Assembly (NCBI GenBank): GCA_011526585.1
Contig: WYBB01000265.1
Coordinates: forward strand, 1 to 37,492
Reading direction: 5' to 3'
DNA from: Deltaproteobacteria bacterium
Lineage (GTDB): Bacteria; Myxococcota_A; UBA9042; PHBI01
Length of the DNA stretch: 37,492 nucleotides
Part shown: positions 8,563 through 16,380 of the stretch, piece after piece
Layout of the letters: every line of letters begins with the position of its first letter
Position numbering within the stretch: position 1 is the first letter of the stretch
Translations under genes and position numbers: made by a program
The notes under the pieces: generated by a model
What the model was told of the DNA's origin: nothing
Seen by the model: only the letters and a program-made list of their open reading frames with translations
Databases searched by the model: none

Positions 8563-9260
8563 AGCGCGCGCTGCTCGATCGCATCCTGCGAGAGCGCGCC
8601 GCGCGCAAGGCGTTCGTCGTGGCGACGCGGCTCGCCGACGGCGAGCAGGTGCTGATCGAGCCCGACCAGGACGAGAGCCCCTCCCCCGAGCTCCTGGCGG
8701 CGGCGCGCGCGGCGCTGGCCTCCGACCGCGCCGAGCCGGTCGAGCTCGCCGACGGCGCCTGGCTCGTCACGCCGTACAACCCACCGATCCGCCTCTACGT
8801 GATCGGCGCCGTGCACATCGCGCAGGCGCTCGTGCCGATGGCACGCCTCCTCGATCTCGCGGTGACGGTGATCGATCCGCGGCGGGCCTTCGGCACGCTC
8901 GAGCGCTTCCCCGGCGTGACCTTGCTCGACGAGTTCCCCGAGGCGGCGCTGGCGCGGCTCGGCCTCGACCGGCGCACGGCGCTGGTCGCGCTCACGCACG
9001 ACAAGAAGCTCGACGACCCGGCCATCGCGCTGGCGCTGCGCTCCGAGGCTTTCTACGTCGGCGCGCTCGGCAGCAAGAAGACGCAGGCCGCGCGCAACGA
9101 GCGGCTGATGGCCGAGTTCTCGGAGCGCGAGATCGCGCGGATCCACGGGCCGATCGGGCTGCCGATCGGCGCGCGCACCCCCGCCGAGGTCGCGGTCGCG
9201 ATCCTGGCCGAGCTGGTGTCGGCGCTGCGGCGCGGGGCCGAGCACGGCGGCGCCACATGA
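8559..9260 (+). CDS. XdhC C-terminal Rossmann-domain protein
   Basis: 233 residues from a GTG that overlaps the previous stop. An N-terminal about 80-residue part (GEQVLIEPDQDE) resembles the second XdhC_CoxI segment. The XdhC_C Rossmann fold follows: LYVIGAVHIAQALVPMA (glycine-poor variant of the GxGxxA loop), VTVIDPRRAF, VALTHDKKLDDPAI and FYVGALGSKKTQAARNERL, then IHGPIGLPIGARTPAEVAVAI. These are the standard XdhC_C landmarks. Together with the preceding gene it reconstitutes a two-part XdhC used to mature molybdenum hydroxylases. The stop overlaps the next start (ATGA at 9257-9260). Confidence 0.93.
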
Positions 9261-10909
9261 GGTTCGGCGTCGTGCCGCTCGCCGAGGCCGAGGGCGCGAT
9301 CCTGGCTCACACCCTGCGCGCCGGGGGGCGCGTGCTCAAGAAGGGGCGCCGCCTCGACGCCGAGGCGTGTGCGCTGCTCGCCGGCGCGGGGATCGACGCG
9401 GTCATGGCCGCACGCCTCGAGCCCGGTGACCTCGGCGAAGACGAGGTGGCGCGGCGGGTGGCCGAGGCGCTGGCCGGTCCCGCGGTGCGGGTCGCGCCGG
9501 CCAAGACCGGGCGCGCCAACCTCTGGTCCGAGGCGCACGGGCGGCTCGAGGTCGACCGGGCGGCGATCGACGACCTCAACGCGGTGCACGAGGCGATCAC
9601 CGTGGCGACGCTCACGCCGGGTGTGGCGGTGCGCGCGGGCGAGATGATCGCGACCGTCAAGGTGATCCCGTTCGCGGTGCCCGAGGCGATCGTGGCGGAT
9701 GCGTGCGCGCCCGTCGCCGGGAGCGGGGCGTTGCGGGTGATGCCATTTCGCGCGCTGAAGGTCGGCGTGATCGCGACCTGGCTCGCGGGCCAGCCCGAGG
9801 CGCGATCGGCGCAGGGGCTCGACGCGCTGGATGCGCGGGTGCGCGCGCTCGGCGGCGGGGTCGTCATCACGCGGCGCGTGCCTCACGCGATCGGCGAGCT
9901 CGGCGCGGCGTTGGCCGAGGTGCTCGCCGCGGGGGTCGAGCTCGCGCTCGTGCTCGGCGCCTCGGCGATCGTCGATCGCGAAGACGTCGTACCGGCCGCG
10001 CTCGTCGCATGCGGCGGCCGCGTCTTGCACTTCGGCATGCCGGTCGATCCGGGCAACCTCATCCTGATCGGCGAGCACGCGGCGGACGCTGCGGCCAGCG
10101 TGCCGGTGATCGGCGTGCCGAGCTGCGCGCGCTCACCGAAGCGCTCGGGCTTCGACCTCGTGCTCGAGCGGATCTTCGCCGGACTGCCGGTGGGGGCACG
10201 CGAGGTGATGGCGATGGGTGTCGGCGGACTCCTGCCGGAGATCGGCAGCCGCCCGAGCGCGCGCGAGGATCGACCCGAAGGCGCCGCGCGGAGCGTGCGC
10301 GTGGCGGCGCTGGTGATGGCGGCCGGGAGCTCGCGCCGCATGGGCGCCGTCAACAAGCTGCTCGCGCCGATCGACGGCGTACCGATGGTGGCGCGCGTCG
10401 TGGCGCGGGTGCGCGAGGTCGTGCCCGAGGTGCTCGTCGTCACCGGCCACGAGGGCGACACGGTGGCCGACGCGGTCGCCGGGCTCGGGGTCGAGCGCGT
10501 GCACAACGCCACGCACCTCGACGGGCTGGCGAGCTCGCTGGCGGCGGGCGTGCGCGCGCTCGACGAGGAGGTCGACGCGGTCCTGGTGTGTCTGGGCGAC
10601 ATGCCCTGGGTGAAGCCCGAGACGCTGCGCGCCCTGCTCGCGACGTTCGCGGCGTTCGATCCCCACGACGGCAGGCCGATCTGCGTGCCGACCTGCGCGG
10701 GCAAGCGCGGCAACCCGGTGCTCTGGCCGCGACGCTTCTTCGCGGAGATCGAGGGGCTTACCGGTGATGTAGGTGCGAGAGAGCTCCTCGCGCGCCACGC
10801 CGACGCGGTGGCGATGGTCGCGGTCGAAGACCCCGGGATCCTGTGGGACGTCGACACCGAGGCCGCGCTCGAGCGCCTCGCGCGTGGCGGCGCGCACGAG
10901 GACACGTGA
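9257..10909 (+). CDS. Molybdopterin-binding domain fused to MocA-type nucleotidyltransferase
   Basis: 550 residues. Residues about 1-330 look like the MoeA/MogA molybdopterin-binding fold: LKVGVIATWLAG opens the domain and VELALVLGASAIVDREDVVP is its central strand-loop. A nucleotidyltransferase of the MobA/MocA type begins near residue 348: ALVMAAGSSRRMGAVNKLL (nucleotide-binding loop with the following Lys), VLVCLGDMPWV (metal-binding Asp) and GKRGNPVLWPRRF. MocA attaches CMP to molybdopterin, giving the dinucleotide cofactor used by xanthine-dehydrogenase-family enzymes; MobA would use GMP. The XdhC genes upstream and the coxSLM-like genes downstream favour cytidylyl transfer. The start ATG overlaps the upstream stop, and the stop overlaps the ATPase start (GTGA at 10906-10909). 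Confidence 0.9.
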   Translation: MRFGVVPLAEAEGAILAHTLRAGGRVLKKGRRLDAEACALLAGAGIDAVMAARLEPGDLGEDEVARRVAEALAGPAVRVAPAKTGRANLWSEAHGRLEVDRAAIDDLNAVHEAITVATLTPGVAVRAGEMIATVKVIPFAVPEAIVADACAPVAGSGALRVMPFRALKVGVIATWLAGQPEARSAQGLDALDARVRALGGGVVITRRVPHAIGELGAALAEVLAAGVELALVLGASAIVDREDVVPAALVACGGRVLHFGMPVDPGNLILIGEHAADAAASVPVIGVPSCARSPKRSGFDLVLERIFAGLPVGAREVMAMGVGGLLPEIGSRPSAREDRPEGAARSVRVAALVMAAGSSRRMGAVNKLLAPIDGVPMVARVVARVREVVPEVLVVTGHEGDTVADAVAGLGVERVHNATHLDGLASSLAAGVRALDEEVDAVLVCLGDMPWVKPETLRALLATFAAFDPHDGRPICVPTCAGKRGNPVLWPRRFFAEIEGLTGDVGARELLARHADAVAMVAVEDPGILWDVDTEAALERLARGGAHEDT

Positions 10910-13326
10910 ACGGGCCGGGGCTCACGGCGCACGACGCGGCGCGGCGCCTCGACGAGGTCGGCCCCAACGAGCTCGCACGGGCGCGCGGCACCTCGGCGTG
11001 GAAGATCCTGGCGCGGCAGTTCGCGGGCGCGCTGGTGGCGCTGCTCATCGGAGCGACGGCGCTCTCGTTCGCGTTGGGCGAGACCGCCGACGGGATCGCC
11101 ATCTCGGTGATCCTCGTCGTCAACGCGCTGGTCGGCTTCTTCCAGGAGTATCGCGCCGAGCGCACGATGCACGCGCTGCGCGCGCTGACCGCTCCGAAGG
11201 CCCGCGTCGTGCGCGATGGTATGACCATGGTCATACCGGCGCGCGAGGTGGTGCCGGGCGATCGGCTGTTGCTGGAGGCCGGCGAGATCGTCGCGGCCGA
11301 CGCGCGCCTGCTCGAAGCGCACGCGCTGGCGACGCAGGAGGCGGCGCTGACCGGCGAGAGCGCGCAGGTCGACAAGGCGACGGCGCCGGTCGCCGAGGAC
11401 GCGCCGCTGGCGGAGCGACGTGATCGTGTCTTCATGGGCACGCATGTCACGCGCGGCACCGGCGAGGCCGAGGTGATCGCGACCGGCATGCAGACCGAGA
11501 TCGGCAGGATCGCGCACCTGCTCGCGAGCGCGGTGGACGAGGCGACGCCGCTGCAGGTGCGTCTGGCCAGGGTCGGGCGCGTGCTGCTCGTCGCGTGTCT
11601 GGGCGTGGTGCTGGTCGTCGCGCTGGTCGGGCTCTTGCGAGGGCAGAGCGCGCTCGAGGTGCTGGTCGCGTCGGTCTCGCTGGCGGTGGCGGCGGTGCCC
11701 GAGGGGCTGACGGCGATCGTCACCATCGCGCTGGCGATCGGGGTGCAGCGCATGGCCGGGCGCAACGTGCTCGTGCGGCGGCTGCCGTCGGTCGAGACGC
11801 TCGGGTGCACGACGGTGATCTGCACCGACAAGACCGGCACGCTCACGACCGGGGTGATGACGGTGCGCGAGCTCTGGGGACCGGATCACCGCGCGCTGCT
11901 GGACGCGGCGGCGGCGTGCTGCGACGCCGAGCTCGGGCCCGAAGGCAAGGACGGGATCGGCGACACCACCGAGCTGGCGATCCTGGCGGCGGCCGCGCGG
12001 CGCGGGATCGTGCGCGCCGAGATCGAGGCGAGCCGGCCGCGCGTGGCGGTGGTGCCGTTCGACGCCGACACCAGGGTGATGGAGGTGACGCGCGGCGACG
12101 GCAAGACCTACGTCAAGGGCGCGCTCGAGGTCCTGGTGGCGATGGCGGGCGAGGCCGGCGCGAGCGTGTCGGCCGCGGTCGAGCACGCGGAGGCGATGGC
12201 GGCCCACGGGCTGCGCGTGCTGGCGGTCGGGGTGCGCGAGGGCGAGCGGCCGCTCGCGCTGCTCGGGCTCATCGGGATCGCCGACCCGCCGCGGAGCGAG
12301 GCGGTGCAAGCGATCCGAGCGGCGCGCGACGCCGGCGTCGGCGTGGTGATGATCACCGGCGATCACCCGGCGACGGCCAGCGCCATCGCGCAGGAGCTCG
12401 GCATCGTCCCGCGCGGTGGCGACGAGCGGGGGCTCGTGCACGCGCGCGCGACGCCGGCGGACAAGCTCAGGATCGTGCGCGAGTGGAAGGCGCGCGGCGC
12501 GGTCGTCGCGATGACGGGCGACGGGGTCAACGATGCGCCGGCCTTGCGCGAGGCGAGCATCGGGATCGCCATGGGCCGGACCGGCACCGAGGTGACGCGC
12601 GAGGCGAGCGACATGGTGCTGGCCGACGACAACTTCGCGAGCATCGTGGCGGCGGTGCGCGAGGGGCGCGCGATCTTCGACAACATCCGGAAGGCGCTGG
12701 TCTACCTGCTGGCGGGCAACGTCGCCGAGCTGATGGTGATGCTGGCAGCGGCGGTGGTGGGGCTGCCGGTGCCGCTCCTGCCGCTGCAGATCCTCTGGAT
12801 CAATCTGGTGACCGACGGGTTGCCGGCGCTGGCGCTGGTGATGGATCCGCCCGAGTCCGACGTGTTGAGGCAGCCGCCGCGACGCTCGCACGAGCCGCTG
12901 CTCGGCGGGGCGCAGTGGCGGACGATCCTGTGGACCGGCGCGCTACAGGCGGTGGTCGTCCTGGGCGTCTTCGTGTGGGCCCTGGAGGAGCGCGACCTGG
13001 GCGAGGCGCGCAACCTGGCGTTCACGACCCTGGTCTTCGGCGAGCTCCTGCGGGCGTTTTCGGCGCGCAGCCCGACGCGCTCGTTCTGGGAGGTCGGCGC
13101 GTTCACCAACGTGACCCTGCTCGCGGTCGTCGGCTTCTCGCTGCTCCTGCAGACCGGGCTCTCTTATGCTCCGTTTTCGCAGGAGCTCTTCCACATGGGT
13201 CCGATGCCGCTCGCCGATGGCTTCCTGGCGCTCGCGCTCGGGCTCGTGCCGGTGACGGCGCTCGAGCTCGGCAAGCTCGTCGGTCGGAGACGGCGAGGCT
13301 CAGCGCCGTCCGGTGGTGCGGCGTAG
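10906..13326 (+). CDS. P-type IIA (calcium-type) cation-transporting ATPase
   Basis: 806 residues. An N-terminal cation-ATPase segment (LTAHDAARRLDEVGPNELA) is followed by an A-domain with TGES (149-152). M4 has VPEGLTAIVT, as in calcium pumps. The phosphorylation site is CTDKTGTLT (Asp308), followed by the nucleotide-binding KGA, ITGDHP and GDGVNDAPAL. M5 has NVAELMVMLAA and M6 has INLVTDGLPALAL, close to bacterial Ca2+ pumps. A cation-ATPase C-terminal helix bundle ends the protein. Ion specificity is inferred from M4-M6. The GTG start overlaps the stop of the MocA-like fusion by 4 bp, an unusual partner. The last nine codons and the stop lie inside an 82-bp tract shared with the antisense 3' end of the SDR gene at 15216, so the C-terminal tail appears recently replaced. 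Confidence 0.95.
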   Translation: MNGPGLTAHDAARRLDEVGPNELARARGTSAWKILARQFAGALVALLIGATALSFALGETADGIAISVILVVNALVGFFQEYRAERTMHALRALTAPKARVVRDGMTMVIPAREVVPGDRLLLEAGEIVAADARLLEAHALATQEAALTGESAQVDKATAPVAEDAPLAERRDRVFMGTHVTRGTGEAEVIATGMQTEIGRIAHLLASAVDEATPLQVRLARVGRVLLVACLGVVLVVALVGLLRGQSALEVLVASVSLAVAAVPEGLTAIVTIALAIGVQRMAGRNVLVRRLPSVETLGCTTVICTDKTGTLTTGVMTVRELWGPDHRALLDAAAACCDAELGPEGKDGIGDTTELAILAAAARRGIVRAEIEASRPRVAVVPFDADTRVMEVTRGDGKTYVKGALEVLVAMAGEAGASVSAAVEHAEAMAAHGLRVLAVGVREGERPLALLGLIGIADPPRSEAVQAIRAARDAGVGVVMITGDHPATASAIAQELGIVPRGGDERGLVHARATPADKLRIVREWKARGAVVAMTGDGVNDAPALREASIGIAMGRTGTEVTREASDMVLADDNFASIVAAVREGRAIFDNIRKALVYLLAGNVAELMVMLAAAVVGLPVPLLPLQILWINLVTDGLPALALVMDPPESDVLRQPPRRSHEPLLGGAQWRTILWTGALQAVVVLGVFVWALEERDLGEARNLAFTTLVFGELLRAFSARSPTRSFWEVGAFTNVTLLAVVGFSLLLQTGLSYAPFSQELFHMGPMPLADGFLALALGLVPVTALELGKLVGRRRRGSAPSGGAA

Positions 13327-13380
13327 GATCCAGCCGAAGAGCGGCTCGGGCAGGAGCGCGCGCGCGATCACGCCGGCGCG
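13299..13380 (+). repeat. 82-bp direct repeat, left copy
   Basis: Pairs with 15215-15296 (3 mismatches in 82 bp). It overlaps the 3' end of the P-type ATPase gene on the plus strand. Confidence 0.9.
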
Positions 13381-13417
13381 TGCTGCGCTCGCTGGCCTCG
13401 GCACCGAGGAAGTAGCG
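13299..13417 (-). pseudogene. Frameshifted remnant of an SDR gene 3' end
   Basis: Read on the minus strand, this stretch encodes pieces matching the C-terminus of the SDR at 15216-16094: RYFLGAEA against RYLVGADA, then, after a frame change, AGVIARALLPEPLFGWILRR against AGVIARALLPEPVFGWILRR, with the same TTGRR end and TGA. The DNA match is 79 of 82 bp (13299-13380 against 15215-15296), then 17 of 20 bp (13398-13417 against 15301-15320). Seventeen bases separate the two blocks here and four in the intact copy; the 13-base difference breaks the frame. Nothing further upstream in this copy resembles an SDR. Confidence 0.8.
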
Positions 13418-13565
13418 TGAGAGCGAGAGCTCCGATCCTGCGGCGCTATTCGCAGACCAGCTCGACGTGGTATCGACGCGCGAGCTGCGCGATGGCGGTC
13501 CAAACGATCGCGAAGCGGGTCCAGGATTGGGGGGAGAGCGGAGCGTGCACGACCAACACCTCGCC

Positions 13566-14120
13566 ATGCGTATCGGCATCATCGGCGCGGCGGGCACCGG
13601 CAAGACGTCGCTGGCCAAGAACCTCGCGGCGCACCTCGGCGTGCCGCTCGTCGAGGACTTCGTGCTGACGGTCCTGAAAGAGCAGGGTCGCGACTCGTGG
13701 CGCGGCGTGAGTGACCCGAAGGCGCGCCGCAAGATCCGCGAGGACGCGTTGCGCCGGAAGATCCTCGCCGAGAAGGAGCACGAAGCCTTCGTGAGCGACA
13801 AGACCGTCGTCGACTACTGCGGGTACTGGCTCCAGAACCAGAGCGAGCACGAGGAAGCCGCGACCAACGCGAAGTTCATCGCCGCCTGCCGGGATGCCGC
13901 CGCGCGCTATGACCTCTTCGTCTACCTGCCCTATCGCGACAAGGTCGACTTCGGCGTCGGCCGCAGCCAGGACCCGACGCACAACCTGAAGGTCGCCGCG
14001 GTCAAGCGCGGGCTGCTCGCGTTGTGGGGCCTGCCGGTCGTCGACGCGCCCTACACCTTCGGCGAGAGCATCGCCGAGTGGGCCCGGCGCACGCTCGGCG
14101 GGGTCGTGCGCGACGCGTGA
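13566..14120 (+). CDS. Small P-loop NTPase (AAA_28/NadR-like kinase fold)
   Basis: 184 residues from ATG 13566. The Walker A motif is at the very N-terminus (IGIIGAAGTGKTSLAKNLA). Residues about 78-100 (VSDKTVVDYCGYWLQNQSE) and YDLFVYLPYRDKVDF match the pattern of AAA_28/NadR-kinase-like proteins: a Walker B-like DKTVVD followed by a lid-like region. LGVPLVEDFVLTVLKEQG is the usual helix after strand 2. The substrate is unknown; the fold binds ATP and often phosphorylates a small molecule. A GTG at 13545 with GGAG-rich sequence before it could be the true start, adding seven residues. The gene and its downstream neighbour sit between the two copies of the SDR-derived repeat, suggesting they arrived or were duplicated together. 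Confidence 0.8.
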   Translation: MRIGIIGAAGTGKTSLAKNLAAHLGVPLVEDFVLTVLKEQGRDSWRGVSDPKARRKIREDALRRKILAEKEHEAFVSDKTVVDYCGYWLQNQSEHEEAATNAKFIAACRDAAARYDLFVYLPYRDKVDFGVGRSQDPTHNLKVAAVKRGLLALWGLPVVDAPYTFGESIAEWARRTLGGVVRDA

Positions 14121-14151
14121 CGATCTGGGTCGTGCTGGGCTATACGAGCGT

Positions 14152-15198
14152 ATGGCACGCGCTCCAGGCGTCCGCTCGCTCCCTCGGGCTCCGTTTCGGT
14201 GTGGCCCCGCGTTCGCCCTCGTAGCGTTCGTCGCGGCGAGCGCGCGCGTCGCGGCTGAGCCTCCGCGGCCTGAGCCGCCGCCGCGCGAGAAGGTTCGCGC
14301 GAGTATCGTCATGGTCGCCCCGCAAGGCCGTTCGGTCGTGCTCGTCGTCAATCGCGGCGGCATCAACGGCGTGCGCGTCGGCGACTGGTTCGTTCACGAG
14401 CGCGGGTCGTGCCGCGCCCAGGAGGTCTACCCGTACCGCGCGAAGTGCACGATGCGCGACGTCACGGCCGAAGACATCAGCAACCGCACGGGCATGACCA
14501 TCTGGCCCGCCGAGATGGTGTCCGACGCACTCGCGGCGAAGTGGACGACCACCGAGCCGCCCGAGCCGCAAGCCCCGCCCGAGCCGGCGCCGGGTGTGCG
14601 GGAGCCGGCTCCACGCCTGGTCGTCTACCGCAGGTTCGACGAGACTCGCTTCACGCACCACTGCCTCGGCTTCACGCCCGACGGCACGGCCGCGTACTTG
14701 CTGCGCGGCGGCTCCTATCGCGGCGCGACCCATGAGCCGCTCGTGCTCACGCGCTTCGCCGTGGACGGCACGACCTCGGAGCGCCTGATCGGCGACGCCG
14801 ACGCGACGGACGAGGCGATGCGCGTCCTCGACGAGCTCCGCGTACGCGAGCGGCTCCTCGCGTGTCACGAAGGTGAGCACAAGCACCTGCCCAAGCCCGA
14901 ACCCGAGGGCCGGGAGTCGCGGGGCTGGCCGTCGCTCGCGCTGCACGCGCCGGGCTCGGCGATCTTCTTCTGGGTCGACGAGACCCACCTGAACGTCGCC
15001 CTGGCCGAACCGGTGCTCGTGCCGCGCCAGCTCGCCACGCTGCGGCAGAACAGCGACGAAGCTCCCGGCGGCAAGACTCACCCCGAGGACCTCTACGAGG
15101 TGCTCTACCTGCCCGGAGGCCCGCTCCACGTCCTGCACCTGGGGAGCCGGGGCAAGGATCGCTGGATCGGCCAGCGAGTCGAGCAGGTCAAGCGATGA
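14152..15198 (+). CDS. Exported protein of unknown function
   Basis: 348 residues. A long Arg-containing n-region and a hydrophobic core (PAFALVAFVAASARVAA) followed by a Glu/Pro-rich stretch look like a signal peptide with cleavage near residue 35. Residues about 48-85 form short strands (SIVMVAPQGRSVVLVVNRGG, then INGVRVGDWF) reminiscent of a FlgT-C-like or SH3-like fold. Two Cys (SCRAQ and AKCTM) could pair. A Pro-rich linker (about 140-155) leads to a second part with FTHHCLGFTPDGTAAYLLRG and a C-terminal VDETHLNVALAEPVLVP. I do not recognise a family. It starts 31 bp after the P-loop gene and converges on the SDR gene with a 17-bp gap. Confidence 0.72.
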   Translation: MARAPGVRSLPRAPFRCGPAFALVAFVAASARVAAEPPRPEPPPREKVRASIVMVAPQGRSVVLVVNRGGINGVRVGDWFVHERGSCRAQEVYPYRAKCTMRDVTAEDISNRTGMTIWPAEMVSDALAAKWTTTEPPEPQAPPEPAPGVREPAPRLVVYRRFDETRFTHHCLGFTPDGTAAYLLRGGSYRGATHEPLVLTRFAVDGTTSERLIGDADATDEAMRVLDELRVRERLLACHEGEHKHLPKPEPEGRESRGWPSLALHAPGSAIFFWVDETHLNVALAEPVLVPRQLATLRQNSDEAPGGKTHPEDLYEVLYLPGGPLHVLHLGSRGKDRWIGQRVEQVKR

Positions 15199-15214
15199 CA
15201 GGGAATGCGGGGCC

Positions 15215-15296
15215 CTCAGCGCCGTCCGGTGGTGCGGCGTAGGATCCAGCCGAAGACCGGCTCGGGAAGGAGCGCGCGCGCGATGACGCCGGCGCG
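15215..15296 (+). repeat. 82-bp direct repeat, right copy
   Basis: Matches 13299-13380 with 3 mismatches. It is the coding 3' end (minus strand) of the intact SDR gene. The two copies flank about 1.8 kb holding the P-loop gene and the exported-protein gene. Confidence 0.9.
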
Positions 15297-16094
15297 CGCG
15301 TCGGCGCCGACGAGGTAGCGGCGCTTCGGGCGTCCGGCGCACGCGGCCTTGACGATGGCGCGCGCGACCGGGTCGGGTGGCGGGGCCTTGGCCTCGTTGC
15401 GCGCGAAGCGGCCGAGGTAGCGCGCGAACGCCTCGCCATAGTGCGCTTCACCCGCGGGGCCGAGGTCCGCGCGCGCCTGGCGGGCGACCGCCTCGCCCTT
15501 CTGCCAGAGGGCGGACTGGAAAACGCCGGGTGCGACCGCGCTCGCCCACATGCCGAAGGGGCGGAGCTCGTGGCGCAGCGACCCGGTCAGCGCCTCGAGC
15601 GCGTGCTTGGAGGCGGCGTAGGCGCCGGCAAACGGCGCGGCGATCTGACCCGAGATCGAGGTGACGGTTATAACGCGCGCACCCGGCGTGTGCGCGTTGG
15701 CGCGACGCAAGAGCGGCATGAAGGCCTGGGTGACGGCGACCTGCGCGACGACGTTGACCTCGAGCACCTCGCGCAGCGTGTCGAGCGCGAGGGTCTCGAC
15801 CGGACCGCTACACGGCACACCGGCGTTGTTCACCAGCGCGAAGACGCCACGCGCGCCGACCTCGGCGTCGACCTCGGCGACGGCGGCGGCGATCGAGGCG
15901 GCGTCAGCGAGATCGAGCCGGAGCGGCCGCAGCGCGAGGTGCTCGCGCGCCGCGAGCCCCGCGAGGCGTTCGCTGTCGGCCTCTTTGCGATATGTCGCGA
16001 AGACCTCGAAGCCCGCGCGAGCGAGCGCGACGGCGGCCACGAGCCCGATCCCGCTCGAGGCCCCGGTGACGACGGCGATGCGACGCGAGTCCAT
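15216..16094 (-). CDS. Short-chain dehydrogenase/reductase (SDR)
   Basis: 292 residues, classical SDR. The NAD(P)-binding TGASSGIG spans residues 10-17. YRK after strand 2 (35-37) hints at NADP preference. NNAG is at 89-92. The catalytic Ser lies in TSISG (146-148) and Tyr159/Lys163 in YAASK. PGVF follows the substrate loop. The C-terminal extension (RRYLVGADARAG, then LPEPVFGWILRR) resembles that of SDRs acting on retinol, steroid or other lipid-like alcohols; the substrate is not determined. A GGAGG lies about 13 bp before the ATG, a little far. Its 3' end is duplicated at 13299-13417. Confidence 0.95.
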   Translation of the reverse strand: MDSRRIAVVTGASSGIGLVAAVALARAGFEVFATYRKEADSERLAGLAAREHLALRPLRLDLADAASIAAAVAEVDAEVGARGVFALVNNAGVPCSGPVETLALDTLREVLEVNVVAQVAVTQAFMPLLRRANAHTPGARVITVTSISGQIAAPFAGAYAASKHALEALTGSLRHELRPFGMWASAVAPGVFQSALWQKGEAVARQARADLGPAGEAHYGEAFARYLGRFARNEAKAPPPDPVARAIVKAACAGRPKRRYLVGADARAGVIARALLPEPVFGWILRRTTGRR

Positions 16095-16156
16095 GCGGCG
16101 TTTTCAACACCTCCACCGCGCGCCGTCCACCATCGATCGGATGTCTCCCGCGCGGG

Positions 16157-16267
16157 CTCTACAAGCACCGCTCGATCGAAGCGATGAACGCTCAGACCGA
16201 GCGCTGGGCCGACGAGCGGATCAGGCGTGCTCGAGCGCGCGTGATCGAACCCGCGGCCGGGTAGTGA
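16157..16267 (+). pseudogene. Possible gene remnant or very short gene
   Basis: In one plus frame the stretch reads LYKHRSIEAMNAQTERWADE, continuing ERIRRARARVIEPAAG before a TAG. This has a protein-like composition unlike the Arg/Ser-rich shadows nearby. An ATG lies inside it at 16184, but there is no ribosome site and no clear upstream coding sequence in frame. It may be the 3' relic of a lost gene. Weak evidence. Confidence 0.22.
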
Positions 16268-16316
16268 GCGGACGGCTAGAGCGACGTGACGGGCGCTCGT
16301 GCGAGCGGTTAAAATG

Positions 16317-16349
16317 GCTCGGCCCGGAGGGAGTGCCTCCGGGCCGAGC
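16317..16349 (-). terminator. Intrinsic terminator of the 679-aa lipoprotein gene
   Basis: A perfect 14-bp inverted repeat (16317-16330 and 16336-16349) with a 5-nt loop lies about 31 bp past the stop of the minus-strand lipoprotein gene. On that strand it is followed by ATTTTAA. The stem is GC-rich, beginning GAGC-GGCC. Confidence 0.85.
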
Positions 16350-16380
16350 TCATTGGTTGCCGGGTTTGGCGCTGTTCTGA

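Noticed and set aside
13446..14366. Minus-strand frame of 306 codons
   Set aside because: Mostly antisense of the P-loop NTPase, which has a Walker A motif; only its last dozen residues lie outside and they are too short to support a gene.
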